Assembly: GCA_037176725.1 (NCBI GenBank)
Contig: JAZBRS010000020.1
Location: 97,048,501-97,112,500 of the forward strand
DNA: 64,000 nucleotides
Source: Posidonia oceanica
Taxonomy: Eukaryota > Streptophyta > Magnoliopsida > Alismatales > Posidoniaceae
Direction: 5' to 3'
Below the pieces are notes generated by a model that searched no databases, was not told the DNA's origin, and saw nothing but the letters and a program-made list of their open reading frames with translations. Below, piece by piece: positions 1 to 10,407 of the stretch. The position numbers and the translations under genes are program-made. Every line of letters begins with the position of its first letter. Within the stretch, counting starts at the first letter, position 1.

Positions 1-1386
1 ACATAACAGTAAGTCCCCCATGGAGTAGTGAATGAGGTCTTCTCCTGATCTTCCTTTGCAAGCTTAATCTAGTTGTAGCCGGAGAGCCATCCATGAATGA
101 GAGCATTTCATGGCCTGCGGTGTTGTCTACAAGGATGTCTATGTGTGAGAGAGGGAAATCATCTTTCGGGCATGCTTCATTGAGGTCTCGGTAATCAATG
201 CACACTCGCACCTTGCCATCCTTTTCCATGACTGGGACTATGTTAGCAACCCACTCTTGATAGACTACAACTCTGATAAACTTTGCATTGTGTAACTTAT
301 CTATCTCTTCTTTGACTTTTAAGGCAAGGTCTGGCTACAGACGTTGGAGCTTCTATTTTGCCGTCTTTGCGCTGGGCTTGAGGGGAAGTCTATGTTCCAC
401 CAGCAGTGATTCAAGCCTGGGCATGTCTCCATAGGAGAAGGCCAGTACCTTGGCGTATTTCTTGAGTAGCTTTATCATTCTGATTCGTTCATCTGAGTTG
501 AGTGCAGAGCTTATCTGAACTGGTCTCGGATCTTCTTCAGTCCCTAGATTAATTTCGTCTGTTTCCTCAGTAGTAGCTTTAGTCTGCTCATCATATTTCT
601 TCATCATTTCCTCAAAGATGGTTGGGTCTACTGATTCTTCTTCATCTGGGTCCTCTTCCATATCCACCAGTTCATAGACTTCATAGTTCCCAGTGTTTTG
701 CCAGTGATGTTTGACACTTCTTCAACCAGGAAGATGGCATGCGATGTAGCTAGCTCTTGTGGGAATGCTGTGGTATAATGGCAGACTCTGACTATTTGGG
801 TGACTGGCTCCTTTCTAACCTGGCCTGCACGCTTGGCAAATTTGTTAGATACTTTTTGTGAGGACATGGTGGCGGTTAGGCCGTCCGAGCCACATCCTTA
901 ACTACTTTCCCCATTACTACTTATACTAGAAAATAGATTACCAAAAAGCAAATTGTACGAAAATAAAATGCAAGAATGAAAAATAGGAAAGAAATTATTT
1001 ACAAGGTTAGGGGGACTACCCCTAGGTTTGCCTCCCCGGCAGAGGCGGCTCGCCATTTGGCGTTAGTCGATGGCCCCGGCCCCTTCTTGCTCAGAGGGGC
1101 AAAGCCACAAATTGTTGAAAAGGGAGGTGAGAGCACTGAGGGAGAGAGAGTCGACGACTTCTGCTTCGGCATTCTCGGAAGAAGCTTCAGAGGAGCTATC
1201 GGCTGAGATGTCTGGATGAGGGGGAATCTTTGGAGAGTGGGGAAGGGTGTCTAACACTTGGAGAGCGGCGTCAGGAACTTCTTCTAGGTAGGGGGAAGAG
1301 GCCGATGCTGTCTTTCTTGGGTCCTCTGAGATGTTAATGACCCCTTCTAGGACCGATCTGTCCTTGAACTGTAGTCCCACTGACAT
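1..1386 (-). pseudogene. Ty3 polyprotein: pre-RT spacer and N-terminal reverse transcriptase
   Basis: Reading leftward, 1386-1063 is an acidic, serine-rich spacer. Positions 667-353 encode the linker that precedes RT in Tat elements, with the motifs INLGTEEDPRPVQISS and HRLPLKP. Positions 320-90 encode the RT start, with WVANIVPV, KDGKVRVCIDYRDLN and DILVDNTAGHEMLSFMDG. The catalytic YxDD region lies beyond the window edge. Two in-frame TAG codons sit between linker and RT (around 350 and 327), and the frame changes between spacer blocks, so this is a dead copy. Confidence 0.85.
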
Positions 1387-1440
1387 AAAATGGTTCGATA
1401 ATGACCACGTGAGTGGTTTATCGAGATCTTTGGATGAGTG

Positions 1441-2249
1441 CTAGGGGTACCCCAGCCCTGTACCGTTGCGCTCCTCTGGTGTTTCAAGCGCATCCTTTAT
1501 CCCCAGTTCTCGTCGACCCAATCCTTTCCCAGGGGTGTACCCTATCTTGAGGAGGATCTCCCAAGGCTTCTTCATGTGCTCTGGGAAATGGTACCGGGTC
1601 ATGTTTAGGCTCCAAGGGGTGAAAATCTGTTTTACACTGTCCCTGGCCTCAATAGCAGGATGTTTGCTTTCAGGGGTGAGTGGCCATGCCGGTGTGGTGG
1701 TTGGGACTGCCACAAGGTGTGCTTCGGCTTCCATTGGCTCATCTCCCATGATCTTGATTATTTTCCCTTGGTAGGGAAACTTCATGCATTGGTGACGTGG
1801 GGAGGTGACAACTTTAATCTCTTCAATCCATTGGCGCCTAAGATGAGTCGATAGGAGATTGGTGCATCGACTACTATTAGTTCTGTATCTACTTCAACAG
1901 GGCCAATGGCGATTTTGACATTTATTTTACCTTGAACCGTTTTCTTGTTATTATCATACCCTGATACTGTTAAGGCTGCTGGGCTCAATTGGGATTCTTT
2001 GAGCCCAATTAGGTGAAGGGTATCTAATGAGCACACATTTAGGGTTGCCCTTGTATCCACCAATACACGAGAAAGTTTATAACTGTTTACTATTACAGTA
2101 ACATTTAAAGGTAAAGTCCTCCTTTCAGGAGGAGCTAATTCTGAATCTATGAAGAATAGAGTAGACTCTATGAATATTGTGGCCGCAGCTACTGCTAGAG
2201 TCTCTGCAGGCATGTCTTCCGGGACCTGGGCCTTCTTTAGTACCTCCAT
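1441..2249 (-). pseudogene. Ty3 retropepsin-like protease followed by a G-patch
   Basis: Positions 2249-1782 encode an aspartic-protease domain. The active-site loop reads LVDTRATLNVC where the family normally has DTG or DNGS followed by ALNVC. The usual lead-in (FIESTLFFIDSEL) and the closing ILGANGL are recognisable. A frame change near 1785 leads into 1785-1441, which ends in a G-patch-like segment (KIGYTPGKGLGRRELG and GTGLGY). G-patches follow the protease in some plant Ty3 elements and in some animal retroviruses and are known to bind RNA. The Gly-to-Arg change beside the catalytic Asp and the frameshift suggest loss of activity. Confidence 0.8.
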
Positions 2250-2787
2250 TAGGATGTCTCAATGCTTTTAGGAGGCCTTGATCAGCTCATAGATTGATAT
2301 CTTGGCTTATGTCTTCCGGAGTTGCTCTAAGATATCAAATTCGTCGTCTATTCTTCTGGGAACGTCAAATTCCCGTCGAGGAGGAGACAAGACTCTCTCT
2401 GCAGGAGGCGGAGGTGGCGCGACTTGGTTTGAAATCCGTCCGGTTCTAGTGATAAGTGCCTGCTATGCTGGAAGGTACCCCCTTTAGGTGGAGCAGGTCT
2501 GATCAGCGATGTCGGCTTCCTCAGCAAAGACTACCCCTGGTTTGCAGATAGTAACAATGAGCTCGGCCGGGCGAGCCCTGCATGGTGCACCTGAGTGTAT
2601 CCTCTTGCAGTATCACTGTCCGTCAGACCTCGGAACCCTTGTAAGTCTGGAGTCTCATCCTCCCACTGGTCATATTCGATCCACCTGCCCTCCGGCCATG
2701 CACTGTTGGATCCGGTGGTGGTCCTTTCAGGTAGGGTTCATTGAGATAGGGCAACCAGACCATCCTTAAATCGGTCTCGTGATCAGC

Positions 2788-3240
2788 TCAGATCGTGATC
2801 ACCTCCCCTTGGTACTTGAATTTGATGAGCTGGTGCGCCGGGGAGGCGACGACATGAATTTCTGCTAACCAGGACCTTCCCAAGATTAGTGGTTCCGACA
2901 AGTCCTGCTCCATTACAATGACAATGGTGGTACTGGTCAGGGGGCCTACAATAATCTCTAGTTGAACAGTCCCAAGCGCTTCCCGTTGGTTGTTGTCATA
3001 GGCAACACAGGTGAAGCAACGCTTGGAGATCTGCTCTTCTCCGACGTCCAGGTAGTCAAGTGTGGTGAGGGAACAAACACTACGACTGGCCCCTGTGTCG
3101 ACAAGCACCGTAGGAAGTGGGTAGTCATTGGTGCCTGTAGTGATGATCAGCAGGCGTAGGCGCTCTTCCGAAGCAGGCAACTCTATGTCCTTGAAAACCA
3201 TATTCCTCCGTTCAAAACCAGTGATGATTTCCTTGGCCAT
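2788..3240 (-). pseudogene. First (extra) retropepsin-like domain of the same Ty3 polyprotein
   Basis: This 150-residue open stretch contains the canonical active-site loop VLVDTGASRSVC and the closing ILGRSWL, the two hallmarks of a retropepsin fold. It lies between gag and the standard Tat protease at 2249-1782, in the same orientation. The polyprotein therefore carries two protease-like domains in series. The interval 2787-2250 between them is broken across frames but retains proline-rich linker sequence (APPPPPAERVLSPPRREFD). The active-site triad here is intact, whereas the downstream domain has DTR. The domain could be an ancient internal duplication or a second family-specific domain. 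Confidence 0.75.
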
Positions 3241-3381
3241 CTCAAATGGATCCTCCTTGCTCGGGTCGCCAGGTGGTTGCTGTTGATCGCCTCCGGGGAG
3301 GAAGTTGAAATATTTGAGGAGGGCGAGATCATTTGCAGTTGTCTCCTCCTTGTCCTGTGGACTTTTCCATGTGTCACTCGT

Positions 3382-5136
3382 CTAGATTTCCCATTCTGCA
3401 GACTCTTCGTCAGAACATACTTCCAGCATAGATGTTGAGGGTGTATCTGGCTCACTGTCTTCTTCATTTGATGGGCATTGCTCTGGCTCTGCTTGTATAT
3501 GCTGGATGGTTGCCAATTCAGACCGAACAGCTGACAAGATGCCCTCAGTTTCTACATGAGCTACTGGATGGTTGGGCATAGGGTTCTGATGGATCTACAT
3601 TTTAGGCTTCTCTGCCCGGGCAGCCTTCAGTCTGTCCCTAAGAGCTGACCATAGGATCTCTCCTCTGTCATTTAGATCATAAATTTTGTCTTTTACAATA
3701 AAGCATTCCTCTAGAGTATGCCTATTCTTTTGATGGTACAGGCAGTACTTGGACATATTTGCATTAGGGGCGTTTGGCTTGGGAATTGGAAGCTCTAGAT
3801 CCTCACTCTCGACCAACATCCTGAACACGACATGGAGTGCCTCAGGAAGTGGTGGGTAGCTTTGTCTTTTAGGCCCCTTGTATGTTTGTGGCAGAGGAAC
3901 ATTGTTGTAGTTCCTTTGCCCTTGTGGTGGTCCCCTATATTGGTTGTTTGACTGTCCCTGCTGAGCGTACACGGGGTAACCTGATGACTGCTGGGGGTGA
4001 TACTGTTGGGGCTGTTGTGGCTGGAATTGCTGTGGTGGCTGCTGCTAATACTGGGTCGGCTGCCCCTGGTACTGCATTAACTGACCTGGGTACTGCTCTG
4101 GTTGCCCCTGGTAGGACGCTTGTTACGGGGACTAGTGTTGCTGATTCCTCCACCCCTTCTGATTTTGCTGTGTTGTCAGCTGCGCCATGCTTCCTGTGAC
4201 GCCCTCTATGGTGTGCCCAACAGTCTTCTTCCTGCCTTTTCCTTCAGGTTCTAAGAATGGTAGCTCATCCTTGTTACGGAGAACCCTTGCAGCCCTTTCA
4301 TATAATTGAGGATACGTGTGGAAGTCACTGACAAGTAATCCAGCCCAAAGTGCCCCTGTGGTGTTTCTGGCTATAATTTCAACAGCTTGGCTCTGAGGGA
4401 TGTAACATTCTGAACGAGCGGCCATGTCCCTCCACCTGCTGGCGAAGGTGACAAAGTCTTCATTGGCCCTCATCTTCTCTGCAGTGAGATCTCCCATAGT
4501 GGGCTTGTGTGGCACCCGATGGCGATACTAGCTTAGAAAATTTTCCTCCACCGTCCTGAAGTCCTGGAGATCATGGGCCGTGAGTGTGTCAAACCATTTC
4601 AGGGCCTCCCCTTCCAGCATCTTGAAGAAGAGATAGACCGTGAGCCCATGGTCATAACGATAGGGCAAAGCATCCATTGTGAAGGTGGCCAAATGGCTCC
4701 TTGGATCCTCTGTCCCATTGTATCTCCTCATCTTTCGGATTTTAAATCCTAGTGGAAGAGTAAAATGAGGAAACTTGGAGGTGTTGAAGCCTACCGGGGC
4801 TTTTGATGTAACCCCTGCCTCTGCTAGTGCCTTTGAGATCATCTTCTTAACGTCCGACCCTGACATGGCCTGTTGCCCCTGGCTTGGGTGCCCGTGGGTC
4901 TGATGGAATTGTGGTGATGGAGGGGAGTTATATGGTGGAGCGAAGGGTAGGGATTGAGGTGGAGTGTAGTAGGATTGCATGGTCGGGAGTAGTGATAGGG
5001 GTGCCCCTTGGTATTGTGGTTGGTGGTAGCTTGTCGGGGATGGCAAGATTTGAGGTATGGAGGGATAGGTTGGTGTTGCGTGGTATTGTGCAGATGGATT
5101 TTGGGTAGGGTAGTTTACTTTGGGATTTGGTGGCAT
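3382..5136 (-). pseudogene. Ty3 gag: capsid region, Q-rich linker, zinc-finger-like motif, acidic spacer
   Basis: Positions 5136-4528 start with a proline/glutamine-rich tail and enter the retrotransposon gag domain (MRRYNGTEDPRSHLATF, LEGEALKWFDTL). After an in-frame TAG the same frame continues at 4515-4132 (FASRWRDMAARS). A glutamine-rich linker with further in-frame stops follows. Positions 3972-3595 carry the Tat gag nucleic-acid motif (CLYHQKNRHTLEEC, then KDKIYDLNDRGEI). Positions 3579-3382 are an acidic spacer. The stops are mostly TAG or TAA where the family or the context has glutamine. Confidence 0.85.
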
Positions 5137-5197
5137 GGTGTAGGTGTGAGTGGGTGTGGTTGGTGGGTTTTGGAGGGGGTTTAGGAGAGAAGGTTGG

Positions 5198-6494
5198 TGA
5201 TGTGAATTTTAATTAACCGCAAGTGCACGGTGTATTATGTAGTACGTATGCAAAATACGGGTCGATCCTACAGAGAATAGAGTTTCAAAACAAAGAGATT
5301 AATTATCAATTATTGAAAGGGGGGGTGAGATTGATGATGATTAAGAACTACAAATAGAAGATGTAATCAAATTAATTAAAACAAACCTAGGACTTTGAAT
5401 CCATTTATGTAAAATCCAATATGCATGATTAAATCCACTCTTGTCTCTCTTCACGATCTAAATAGTTTACTCAATGATTCTTATCCTAACAAGCATAACC
5501 TATATGCAAAGCACCATAGATTATCAAGTTATAAGATAAAATCACACAAAATAAACTAGATCAAATGATATATGATAGATCTGAGATTATATACACAACC
5601 CCCAAGTTATTCTTCCCTAAGCATAGACTAAAAAGATATTATCAATATTAATCTATCAAAGTTTATCGAATAATGAATGATCCATGTAATATACATCCAG
5701 TCTACATAATCATAGCATTTAAGCATGAGAAGACAATGATAAACTTAATCACAACATATGAACATACATAAACTTCATCTAAACCCTAGATCTAGAAACT
5801 TAGCCTAGCATGATAATGGAAAACATCAAAATAAAAGAAAGGGAAAAAGAAGAGCAAGACATAATTAAGATAAAGAAATGAAATTGCATTAATAAAATAC
5901 CTTGATTACAGAAACTAAACTTGAAGAACTCTAAAACAATGGAAGAAAATAATCTAAGCCTAATGTGAAAGATGATAGCCTCCTTATGTACAAGATCCCC
6001 CTTCCTTAGGGTTTACACAATGGTCCCTTTTATAGGCTTACAAGAACTTAGTAATCACGGAGACAAATCCGGATACAACTTAGGAAAATGAATTTCAATT
6101 ACAAGATATTTCCAATATATTTATGTGACGGCCAAAGACTGAGTCAACATGGTCTTCCCCGGGCACCTGGGAGGCGCCAGTTGTGCTTTTGGCGCCTGGG
6201 AGGCGCCAGCTGGCCCGAAATTAGCTCCAACTTGGTTAATTCTGTTATAGTATCTTCCTCCTCGTGTTCACACATGTGGAAAAAGTGTATTTGATATCTT
6301 GCACGGATTTCTATTTCTTGTATCATTAGATTTGCATTTATTTTTGTCTTTTATCATTTTTCTTCCTTCTTTTTCTCTTTTCTCTTCAGGTCCAAAGTTC
6401 CTGCACAAATTGCACAAAATACCTCGAGTAATATTATTTATGAACAAAAGAGATAAATATGGGCATAAAACATGTAAGAATAATGTGCTAATCA
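5198..6494 (-). repeat. 3' LTR of the nested element
   Basis: Same length as the partner at 9063-10359. I count roughly 25-30 differences by eye (about 2%), mostly C/T and G/A. It contains a GC-rich duplication in which GGAGGCGCCAG occurs twice (about 6170-6211), standing out from AT-rich surroundings. Confidence 0.9.
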
Positions 6495-6535
6495 AATACT
6501 CCCATATCTATCTTTTGCTAGTCCTCGAGCAAAAC
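6495..6535 (-). promoter_or_regulatory. Polypurine tract next to the 3' LTR
   Basis: On the minus strand, the bases leading into the LTR start (TGATTAGCAC) include AAAAGATAGATATGGGAG. This is the usual position for a polypurine tract that primes plus-strand DNA synthesis, and it fixes the element's direction. Confidence 0.6.
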
Positions 6536-8176
6536 GGACTCAAACAAAAGAAAGAAAAAATAAAGAAAATCCTAACTCACTTTCGCAGGAATCGCGATTG
6601 CACTTAGCACGTGCAACAAGTCTTTAAACCCCTAGGTTGCCCTAGTGGACGAGTGGTGTCTCGTGAGGGTTTGCAGCAGATCTACCTACAAAGTCCCAGA
6701 AGAAATGGAAAAGAATAAAATAAAGAAAGATAAAAATGTTATTTACACTATTACTATCCACAATATCTTAACAAGTTAGGAAGCTTCTAAGATACCTTGA
6801 GTCTTTATTCTCCAGCTCTACCTCAAGTCAAGATCTCTCTCTCCTCCTTATGTCATGGAGACTCTTTCCTATCTTTCACATCATCCTTCTTTACATTTGA
6901 CTCACATGTACCTTATGTTTGTGAAAATAGTCCATAACAATGATTTTTAAGTCCAACCTGAGCACCTTTTCATCTCATTTGAATAATTTAGAGAACTTTA
7001 TTCTTGCTTTCTTAGGCTTTTTTCTTGGTTACCTATTTATCGAGCTTTAGGTCGGTGATTCCCTAACCAGATGGCTTTAGGACACCAGGTGTTGAGACAT
7101 CTCCACGGACTTAATCACTCAAGTAACCAAGGCCACAAAGACGAGAATTTTCTTTTCCATGCTTTTGTCCTCCAAGCACCTTTTTACGAGAATATCCAAT
7201 GCTTCCTAAGGCATGGTTACCCAGTTACTTAGTGATTATTAGATTTTCAGCAATCTCTTTTTTTCTCTTTTTCTCTTTTGATGCTCTAGTGTTTCAGGTC
7301 TTCCTTTATTCTCCATAGTCAAGGATTAAAGTGTAAGTGCAAGATAAGGTACACATGTGCTTAAGGATAATCCAGATGATGCTATTTTTTAGATTTTGTC
7401 TCCACTCTAGGGTTTGAGAGATTCCATTCTATCGGTTTTACCTTTGAACTCCAACTCAAAGTCACTTATCCACCCCTAGCTAGCTAAATTATTACGGATA
7501 ATTCCTAATTTGTTATTTATTTATATTTTTTTTCTTTATTTTTAGAGAAAAGATACACAAAAGATTCTAACTAAAGAAAATGAAAAGAAAATTTTTGTAC
7601 ATACAACTCTAACTCTAAGAAAACTTTTTTTATTTTATTTTTTATTTTTTATTTTTAAATGAAATGTCACACAAAAAACTCTAACTAAAGAAAATGAAAA
7701 AGACACAAAGAAGACTCCCCCCATACCTAAACCATGCATTATCCTCAATGTATGCAACAATTGATATGATCAATGAAAAACAATTAAAATTAGAACATTG
7801 ATACCTGATTCAGGATGGAGTGTTTCTACTGCTAAGAAAAGAAAAATTATGTACATTTTATACATATTCACAATTGAGCATGAAAATCCAAGACCTCATC
7901 AATCTCTGTGGCACAATCTCAATCTGGCCAAGAAGGTGGTCGGATTTTTGCAATTTCTTTTTTGGCCTGTTCAAGCCACCATTGGACTTCTCTCAATCGG
8001 ACTTCATGAATTTCCCAAAGTGCTGAAATTAGATTGGATAAGCCCATGTAAATTAATTGAAGAATAAATGAAGGCTTGAGTTCATAATTGACTAGAGCTG
8101 AATGATATGTCTTGACATAAAGCTCTAATGGTCCTATAGTAGATGATAATGATGAAGGCTCAGGCAGAGGGTTATA
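6536..8176. other. Internal region of nested LTR element without recognisable coding
   Basis: AT-rich sequence with several T-runs and A-runs (for example 7625-7655). The short open frames have no recognisable domain. It probably replaces the pol region of the autonomous parent. Confidence 0.6.
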
Positions 8177-8952
8177 TCACTTGTTGGACTTATGAGTCTT
8201 ACATTGGGTTAACTCAATGGCTTCTTCAACAAACATTAATTCATCTTTGAATATCTCCTCAAAACTTTTGTCAAAGTAGTCTAGATTAAATTCAATTTCC
8301 TCCTCTATTAGGTCTTCTTTTTCTGAGAAATCTTCAATCATGTTAACTTCAAATGTCTCATCTGGTTGAGGTTTTTTCGCAATAGAATCACTTGAAAGGG
8401 AAACCTCTGCAATGAATTGGTCTACCTGGCCAACGGGTTCTTTAGTGGGCTCATCTACTTGGGCTTGGGTTTCTACTTCAGGCATTATTTGGACAATACA
8501 GGGTTGATCAGGGGAGTTCCCATGTTGAGCAAGAAAGTTCCATTCCTCTCTCTCCTTTAAAACATTGATTAGCTGACCCAACTGTGTTTCTACACGAGCT
8601 AGGGCATGAGTGGTGGCAGTAGAGGTCTGTATACTTGCTTCCACTAGCTCTTCTAGGCTCTTTTCTAGACTTGTTGACCTAATTTCATCTTCTTATTGCC
8701 AATCTAGAGGAGGAAGGTTGAATTGTATTGTAGGTTTGAATATGGATAAGATTCAAAGTCATGAGATTGGACTTGATTGAAGCTAGACCCTCCATCATAT
8801 GATCTTTGGGCCCATAAGAAATCAGGTTGACCCCAATTCAAATTGTAATTTGAGGCATAAGGGTTACTTGACTCATTCCAAGGTCTTTGGGCCACATAAT
8901 TTAATTGTTCAAATCCATATCCAACTTGATTCATTAGATACTTCATCAACAT
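8177..8952 (-). pseudogene. gag fragment inside the nested LTR element
   Basis: Positions 8952-8704 contain the asparagine/tyrosine-rich block (EQLNYVAQRPWNESSNPYAS) and 8644-8177 the helix and acidic tail (ARVETQLGQLINVLKERE). Both are familiar from the C-terminal gag of plant Athila/Tat-like gypsy elements. A frame break separates them near 8700. No protease or RT follows, so this element would need proteins supplied by a relative. Confidence 0.7.
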
Positions 8953-9062
8953 ATGAATATTTATCTCTTAGGGTTCAGGATGAGTAATTTAATTCTTCAG
9001 TCAATTTTTTTTTTTAAAAAAAAAATAACAAAATGCAATAAAAGTAGAAAAGAAGAAAAACT

Positions 9063-10359
9063 TGATGTGAATTTTAATTAACCGTAAGTGCATAGTGTAC
9101 TATGTAGTACGTATGCAAAATACGGGTCGATCCCATAGATAATAGAGTTTCAAAACAAAGAGATTAATTATCAGTTATTAAAAGAGGGGTTGAGATTGAT
9201 GATGATTAAGAACTACAAATAGAAGATGTAATCAAATTGATTAAAACAAACCTAGGACTTTGAATCCATTTATGTAAAATCCAATATGCATGATTAAATC
9301 CACTCTTGTCTCTCTTCACGATCTAAATAGTTTACTCAATGATTCTTATCCTAACAAGCATAACCTATATGCAAAGCACCATAGATTATCAAGTTATAAG
9401 ATAAAATCACACAAAATAAACTAGATCAAATGATATATGATAGATCTGAGATTATATACACAACCCCCAAGTTATTCTTCCCTAAGCATAGACTAAAAAG
9501 ATATTATCAATATTAATCTATCAAAGTTTATCGAATAATGAATGATCCATGTAATATACATCCAGTCTACATAATCATAGCATTTAAGCATGAGAAGACA
9601 AAGATAAACTTAATCACAATATATGAACATACATAAACTTCATCTAAACCCTAGATCTAGAAACTTAGCCTAGCATGATAATGGAAAACATCAAAATAAA
9701 AGAAAGGGAAAAAGAAAAGCAAGACATAATTAAGATAAAGAAATGAAATTGCATTAATAAAATACCTTGATTACAGAAACTAAACTTGAAGAACTCTAAA
9801 ACAATGGAAGAAAATAATCTAAGCCTAATGTGGAAGATGATAGCCTCCTTATGTACAAGATCTCCCTTCCTTAGGATTTACACAATGGTCCCTTTTATAG
9901 GCTTACAAGAACTTAGTAATCACGGAGACAAATCCGGATACAACTTAGGAAAATGAATTTCAATTACAAGATATTTCCAATATATTTATGTGACGGCCAA
10001 AGACTGAGTCAACATGGTCTTCCCCGGGCACCTGGGAGGCGCCAGTTGTGCTTTTGGCGCCTGGGAGGCGCCAGCTGGCCCGAGATTAGCTCCAACTTGG
10101 TTAATTCTGTTATAATATCTTCCTCCTCGTGTTCACACATGTGGAAAAAGTGTATTTGATATCTTGCACGAATTTTCATTTCTTGTATCATTAGATTTGC
10201 ATTTATTTTTGTCTTTTATCATTTTTCTTCCTTTTTTTTCTCTTTTCTCTTCAGGTCCAAAGTTCCTGCACAAATTGCATAAAATACCTCGAGTAATATT
10301 ATTTATGAACAAAAGAGATAAATATGGGTATAAAACATGTAAGAATAATATGCTAATCA
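9063..10359 (-). repeat. 5' LTR of the nested element
   Basis: Partner of 5198-6494. No TGG-initiated primer-binding site is visible on the minus strand next to it, at 9062 and below. The adjoining bases are instead an A/T-rich stretch with a run of about 20 A/T around 9007-9030, so the primer site appears deleted or replaced. Confidence 0.88.
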
Positions 10360-10407
10360 GTTGGTGGACGGATGGAATCTGCGAGCTCCTAAACGAGGGG
10401 TGGTGCT

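Larger units (their letters stand above)
5198..10359 (-). mobile_element. Young non-autonomous LTR retrotransposon with 5-bp target-site duplication
   Basis: Two direct repeats of 1297 bp (5198-6494 and 9063-10359) begin TGATGTGAATTT and end GCTAATCA on the plus strand. The flanks are GTTGG at 5193-5197 and again at 10360-10364, a 5-bp target-site duplication. The internal region is only about 2.57 kb. Its recognisable coding matter (gag fragments at 8177-8952) and a purine-rich tract beside the 5198-6494 LTR are both on the minus strand, so the element points left. It lacks protease, RT and integrase. It sits inside the gag of the older Ty3 element. Confidence 0.9.

Noticed and set aside
8799..8987. 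Plus-strand open frame opposite the nested element's gag
   Set aside because: Shadow of the minus-strand gag-like frame.
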